From the NCBI GenBank assembly GCA_018402155.1, contig JAGYJG010000001.1:2190501-2254500 (forward strand): a stretch of DNA of 64,000 nucleotides. Direction: 5' to 3'. Of the stretch, positions 61,350 to 64,000 are shown piece by piece. Under the pieces are notes generated by a model. The model was not told the origin of the DNA, ran no database searches, and saw nothing but the letters and a program-made list of their open reading frames with translations. Source of the DNA: Bacteroidia bacterium. Its GTDB lineage: Bacteria > Bacteroidota > Bacteroidia > NS11-12g > UBA9320. Numbering within the stretch: position 1 is the first letter of the stretch; every line of letters starts with the position of its first letter. Made by a program: the position numbers and the translations under genes.

Positions 61350-62666
61350 TTAGTTAGAGCCAATGCAGAAATAACCGTACCCCAGTTCGTTCATTTCCGC
61401 TCTGTCGTAAATGTTCCTACCATCAAATACAAGTTTATTCTTTAAACGCGAACCTACCGCATTCCAATCTGGTAATTTAAATTCCGACCATTCTGTAACC
61501 AAAAGTAGTGCATCTGCACCATTTAGCGCATCATATGGCTCTTCTGAATACGCTATTTTATCTCCAATCATGTGTTTTGTTTCAGGCATACTGACTGGGT
61601 CATATGCCACTATATTGCCGCCAGCTTTGACTATTTTATCTATAAGAACTAGTGATGGTGCTTCACGCATGTCATCTGTATTTGGTTTGAAAGATAGACC
61701 CCACATAGCAAATGTTTTGCCAGTCAAATCAGCACCTAAATGATCGGTGAGCTTATTAAATAACACCGATTTTTGAGCCTCATTTACATCTTCTACGGCC
61801 TCCAATATACGCATTCGGTAGTTGTTTTGAGCTCCTGTTTTTATAAGTGCTTTAACATCTTTTGGAAAACAACTACCACCGTAGCCAATTCCTGCATATA
61901 TAAATCGTGAGCCAATTCGTGGATCACTACCGATTCCTTTTCGCACAGCGTTGACATCTGCACCCATTATTTCACACAAGTTTGCAATGTCATTCATAAA
62001 GGAAATTCGTGTTGCTAACATTGCATTTGCAGCATATTTTGTCATTTCAGCGCTAGGTATATCCATAAATACAAGAGGATGACCGTTCATTATAAATGGC
62101 TTGTACAGTTTTCCCATGGTGTCTTTTGCCTTTTCAGTATCTACACCTACTACTATTCTGTCTGGTTTCATAAAATCATCTATAGCGGCACCTTCTTTCA
62201 AAAATTCAGGATTGCTAGCTATATCAAAACCAATATTTACACCCCTTTTATCTAACTCTGCTTGCACAGCACTACGTACCTTCTCTGCTGTGCCCACTGG
62301 TACAGTACTTTTAGTTACCACTACACCATAGTTATTCATGTGTTTACCTATTTGTGAAGCGACTTTAAGTACATATTGTAAATCTGCACTACCATCTTCT
62401 CCTGGGGGTGTTCCCACTGCAATAAAAGCAACATCTGCACCTTTTATGCTACTAGGCAAATCCGTGCTAAAGTGAAGTTTTCCTTTTTTGTAATTACGGC
62501 TTACCATAGGTTCTAAGCCTGGTTCATAAATGGGCATTATACCATTCCTTAAACCCTCAATTTTCTTACTGTCTACGTCAATACAAGTAACGTCTGTCCC
62601 TACTTCTGCCAAACAAGTTCCGGTAACTAAACCAACATATCCCGTTCCGATTACTGCTATTTTCAT
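61350..62666 (-). CDS. ugd: UDP-glucose 6-dehydrogenase
   Basis: The 438-aa enzyme oxidises UDP-glucose to UDP-glucuronate with two NAD+. The N-terminal Rossmann motif is IGTGYVGLVTGTCLAEVG (6-23), the catalytic Cys266 is in GYGGSCFPKDVKAL, and the central GSDPRIGSRFIYAG and WGLSFKPNTDDMREAPS near 330 complete the signature. ATG 62666 follows TATCTTTG (62689-62696) by 22 bases. It leads the ugd, UDP-xylose synthase, acetyltransferase unit. Confidence 0.95.
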   Translation of the reverse strand: MKIAVIGTGYVGLVTGTCLAEVGTDVTCIDVDSKKIEGLRNGIMPIYEPGLEPMVSRNYKKGKLHFSTDLPSSIKGADVAFIAVGTPPGEDGSADLQYVLKVASQIGKHMNNYGVVVTKSTVPVGTAEKVRSAVQAELDKRGVNIGFDIASNPEFLKEGAAIDDFMKPDRIVVGVDTEKAKDTMGKLYKPFIMNGHPLVFMDIPSAEMTKYAANAMLATRISFMNDIANLCEIMGADVNAVRKGIGSDPRIGSRFIYAGIGYGGSCFPKDVKALIKTGAQNNYRMRILEAVEDVNEAQKSVLFNKLTDHLGADLTGKTFAMWGLSFKPNTDDMREAPSLVLIDKIVKAGGNIVAYDPVSMPETKHMIGDKIAYSEEPYDALNGADALLLVTEWSEFKLPDWNAVGSRLKNKLVFDGRNIYDRAEMNELGYGYFCIGSN

Positions 62667-62688
62667 TTACTTTATTTTCTAAAGTGAG

Positions 62689-62696
62689 CAAAGATA
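62689..62696 (-). promoter_or_regulatory. -7 element of the ugd operon
   Basis: TATCTTTG on the minus strand, 22 bases upstream of the ugd ATG. Confidence 0.45.
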
Positions 62697-62797
62697 TTCA
62701 AGGATTTGTTTAGACCTCGTTTTTTTTGAAGAACTCAAACGAAATTCCTTTAGAATTTAAGTAGAGTATTACTAATTAATGTGTTATTTTGCACAGT

Positions 62798-63550
62798 ATG
62801 AATAAGTATTTTCTGATTTATTTAACACTACTTTTAAAGATAAGTGTTATGGCACAGTCAGACATGAAAACAGAGCAAGGCTTTCTCTTTGTACCCCATG
62901 TAGCTTTTAATTCTCCTGGTGCCGAACTCAAAGAAAGGTTTGGTAATTTTACATCCCTTGGTTTAGCAGTTGATTATAAGTTGAAGAGTAACTTGGTCAT
63001 TGGATTAGACTATGATTGGTTTTTTAGTGACAATGTTAAAGACAATGGAATCTTTAGTAATATCGGTGGGCCTAGCGGAAACATTATTGATGAAAATGGA
63101 GACTTTGCAGTAATCCAGCTCAATATGAAAGGTAACTATGCTACAGTAAATGTTGGGTATCTACTAAATCTTTCAAAAAAGGAACCAAACTCCGGATTGT
63201 TACTCTCGGTGGGGGTTGGAGCGATGCAGCACCGCATAGACATAATATCATCGCAAGTAACTATACCTCAACTTAATGATGAATATGAGTATGGGTATGA
63301 TCAATTAACCTATGGCTTCGCTACAAAACAATATATTGGATATCAGCACCTTACTGAAAAAAATAAATATCAATTTAGGATTGGAGTTGAATATAATCAA
63401 GGTTTTTTACAAGGTAGGAGAACTTGGGATTATAACGCCAATATTTCAGGACTTTCTAAACAATTTGCAACAACTGCAGTATTGAAATTCGGATTGGTGG
63501 TGCCAGTTTTTACTAAGAAAGCCAAAGACGAAGAGTTCTTTATAGACTAG
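62798..63550 (+). CDS. Predicted outer-membrane beta-barrel protein
   Basis: A 250-aa protein starting at ATG 62798 with a signal peptide (NKYFLIYLTLLLKISVMAQ). The mature part has alternating amphipathic strands separated by Gly-rich turns (SLGLAVDYKLKSNLVIGLDY, YGFATKQYIGYQHLTEKN, FATTAVLKFGLVVPVFTKK), as in 8- to 10-strand OmpW/OprF-like barrels of Bacteroidota. No motif gives a function. It is only four bases from the waaA start, so the two are probably co-transcribed. TTG 62789, three codons upstream, is part of a TATTTTG element and is rejected. Confidence 0.7.
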   Translation: MNKYFLIYLTLLLKISVMAQSDMKTEQGFLFVPHVAFNSPGAELKERFGNFTSLGLAVDYKLKSNLVIGLDYDWFFSDNVKDNGIFSNIGGPSGNIIDENGDFAVIQLNMKGNYATVNVGYLLNLSKKEPNSGLLLSVGVGAMQHRIDIISSQVTIPQLNDEYEYGYDQLTYGFATKQYIGYQHLTEKNKYQFRIGVEYNQGFLQGRRTWDYNANISGLSKQFATTAVLKFGLVVPVFTKKAKDEEFFID

Positions 63551-63554
63551 TCCA

Positions 63555-64000
63555 GTGTTTCGCTTAGCCTACATAACCGCTGCACGCTTAGCTAAACTGT
63601 TTCTGCCTTTAGCTGGCCAGATTAATGAAAAAGTTAATTTTTTTGTAAACCAACGAAAAAATGCAAAAGGCTTATCTCCTAAAGCGAGAAAATACTGGAT
63701 ACATTGTGCTTCACTAGGAGAGTATGAAATGGCTATACCCCTCATAGAAAATATTTTACTTAAACACACTAAAAAAGAAATCTTAATTACTTTTTTTTCT
63801 CCTAGCGGTTATACCCAAGCTATAAAAGGTGCATTTTCTGATCTCATAATGTACATACCTCTAGACGATTTGGCGCTAGTAAAACAGTTTTATAACCAAT
63901 ACAAACCTCAAATAGCCATTTTTATTCGCTATGATTTATGGTACAATTTTATTTTTGAGGGACAAAAAAGAGATGTTAAATTTTATCTTATTAATGCCCG
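63555..64000 (+). CDS. waaA: 3-deoxy-D-manno-octulosonic acid (Kdo) transferase (partial)
   Basis: The gene runs off the right edge; 148 codons are visible. GTG 63555 is the only plausible start (stop 63543-63545 upstream). The N-terminus has a hydrophobic anchor (LAKLFLPLAGQ), then IHCASLGEYEMAIPLIENI with the catalytic Glu, and LITFFSPSGYT, the hallmark of the KdtA N-terminal Rossmann domain. It transfers Kdo from CMP-Kdo to lipid IVA at the inner membrane, downstream of the LpxH step encoded at 5 kb. Confidence 0.9.
   Translation, partial: MFRLAYITAARLAKLFLPLAGQINEKVNFFVNQRKNAKGLSPKARKYWIHCASLGEYEMAIPLIENILLKHTKKEILITFFSPSGYTQAIKGAFSDLIMYIPLDDLALVKQFYNQYKPQIAIFIRYDLWYNFIFEGQKRDVKFYLINA

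Noticed and set aside
1-64000. CRISPR arrays, prophage, insertion sequences and integrated elements
   Set aside because: No direct-repeat arrays, transposase or integrase genes, or att-like repeats flanking the tRNAs were found.

Overview
The window is about 64 kb of chromosome from a member of the Bacteroidota. Family signatures that point there are a type III glutamine synthetase, a type IX secretion (T9SS) C-terminal sorting domain, a TonB-dependent receptor paired with a DUF4249 lipoprotein, DUF4292 and DUF4468 proteins, and an E1 alpha/beta fusion of a 2-oxoacid dehydrogenase. The promoters agree: at least twenty copies of the Bacteroidota -7 element TAnnTTTG (or TAnnTTCG) lie directly upstream of genes, while E. 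coli-type -35/-10 boxes and strong Shine-Dalgarno sequences are not evident. The sequence is AT-rich and gene-dense. I cannot resolve the genus. No CRISPR array, prophage, insertion sequence or rRNA operon was seen.

Layout. 1-8.4 kb (minus strand): the start of a TPR/PD40 outer-membrane lipoprotein, glnN, prfA, a secreted propeller-like protein, lpxH and the E1 fusion. 8.7-15.5 kb (plus): flippase, dut, a sugar-nucleotide transferase, a frameshifted TPR lipoprotein, DUF4292, a 3-hydroxyacyl-CoA dehydrogenase and a small lipoprotein. 15.7-18.8 kb: a T9SS-exported beta-helix protein divergent from a seven-helix membrane protein with a possible DNA-binding tail. 19-23.5 kb: metG, a DMT transporter, a HAD hydrolase and a YceI protein. 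23.9-27.6 kb (minus): a tight four-gene cluster of UbiA prenyltransferase, type III polyketide synthase, methyltransferase and flavoprotein, the best candidate here for an uncharacterised natural-product system. 27.7-33.3 kb: a DUF4468 protein, an M1 aminopeptidase, tRNA-Ile2(CAT) and a TPR protein. 33.5-40.6 kb (plus): dinB with a second dnaE-type polymerase (a mutagenic repair pair), era, der and a small lipoprotein. 40.8-49.6 kb: a phosphoesterase, MarR, DUF4249/TonB receptor, a cation antiporter, an M28 peptidase and cysS. 49.7-59.6 kb: nitroreductase, sod, a SPOR protein, serS (frameshifted), acyl-CoA dehydrogenase, HU, LD-carboxypeptidase, GtrA, folK, WbqC, accA and tRNA-Asp. 59.8-64 kb: UDP-sugar genes (ugd, UDP-xylose synthase, a WlbB-like acetyltransferase), a beta-barrel protein and the start of waaA.

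Themes. Much of the window serves the envelope: lipid A and Kdo (lpxH, waaA), UDP-sugars, a flippase, GtrA, WbqC, SPOR and LD-carboxypeptidase. Core translation (prfA, metG, cysS, serS, two tRNAs) and ribosome GTPases are interspersed. Two genes, including the essential serS, carry a single-base frameshift, so either the assembly contains indel errors or the cell tolerates or corrects them. Many start codons lie only 4-10 bases after the -7 element, which predicts leaderless or nearly leaderless mRNAs.
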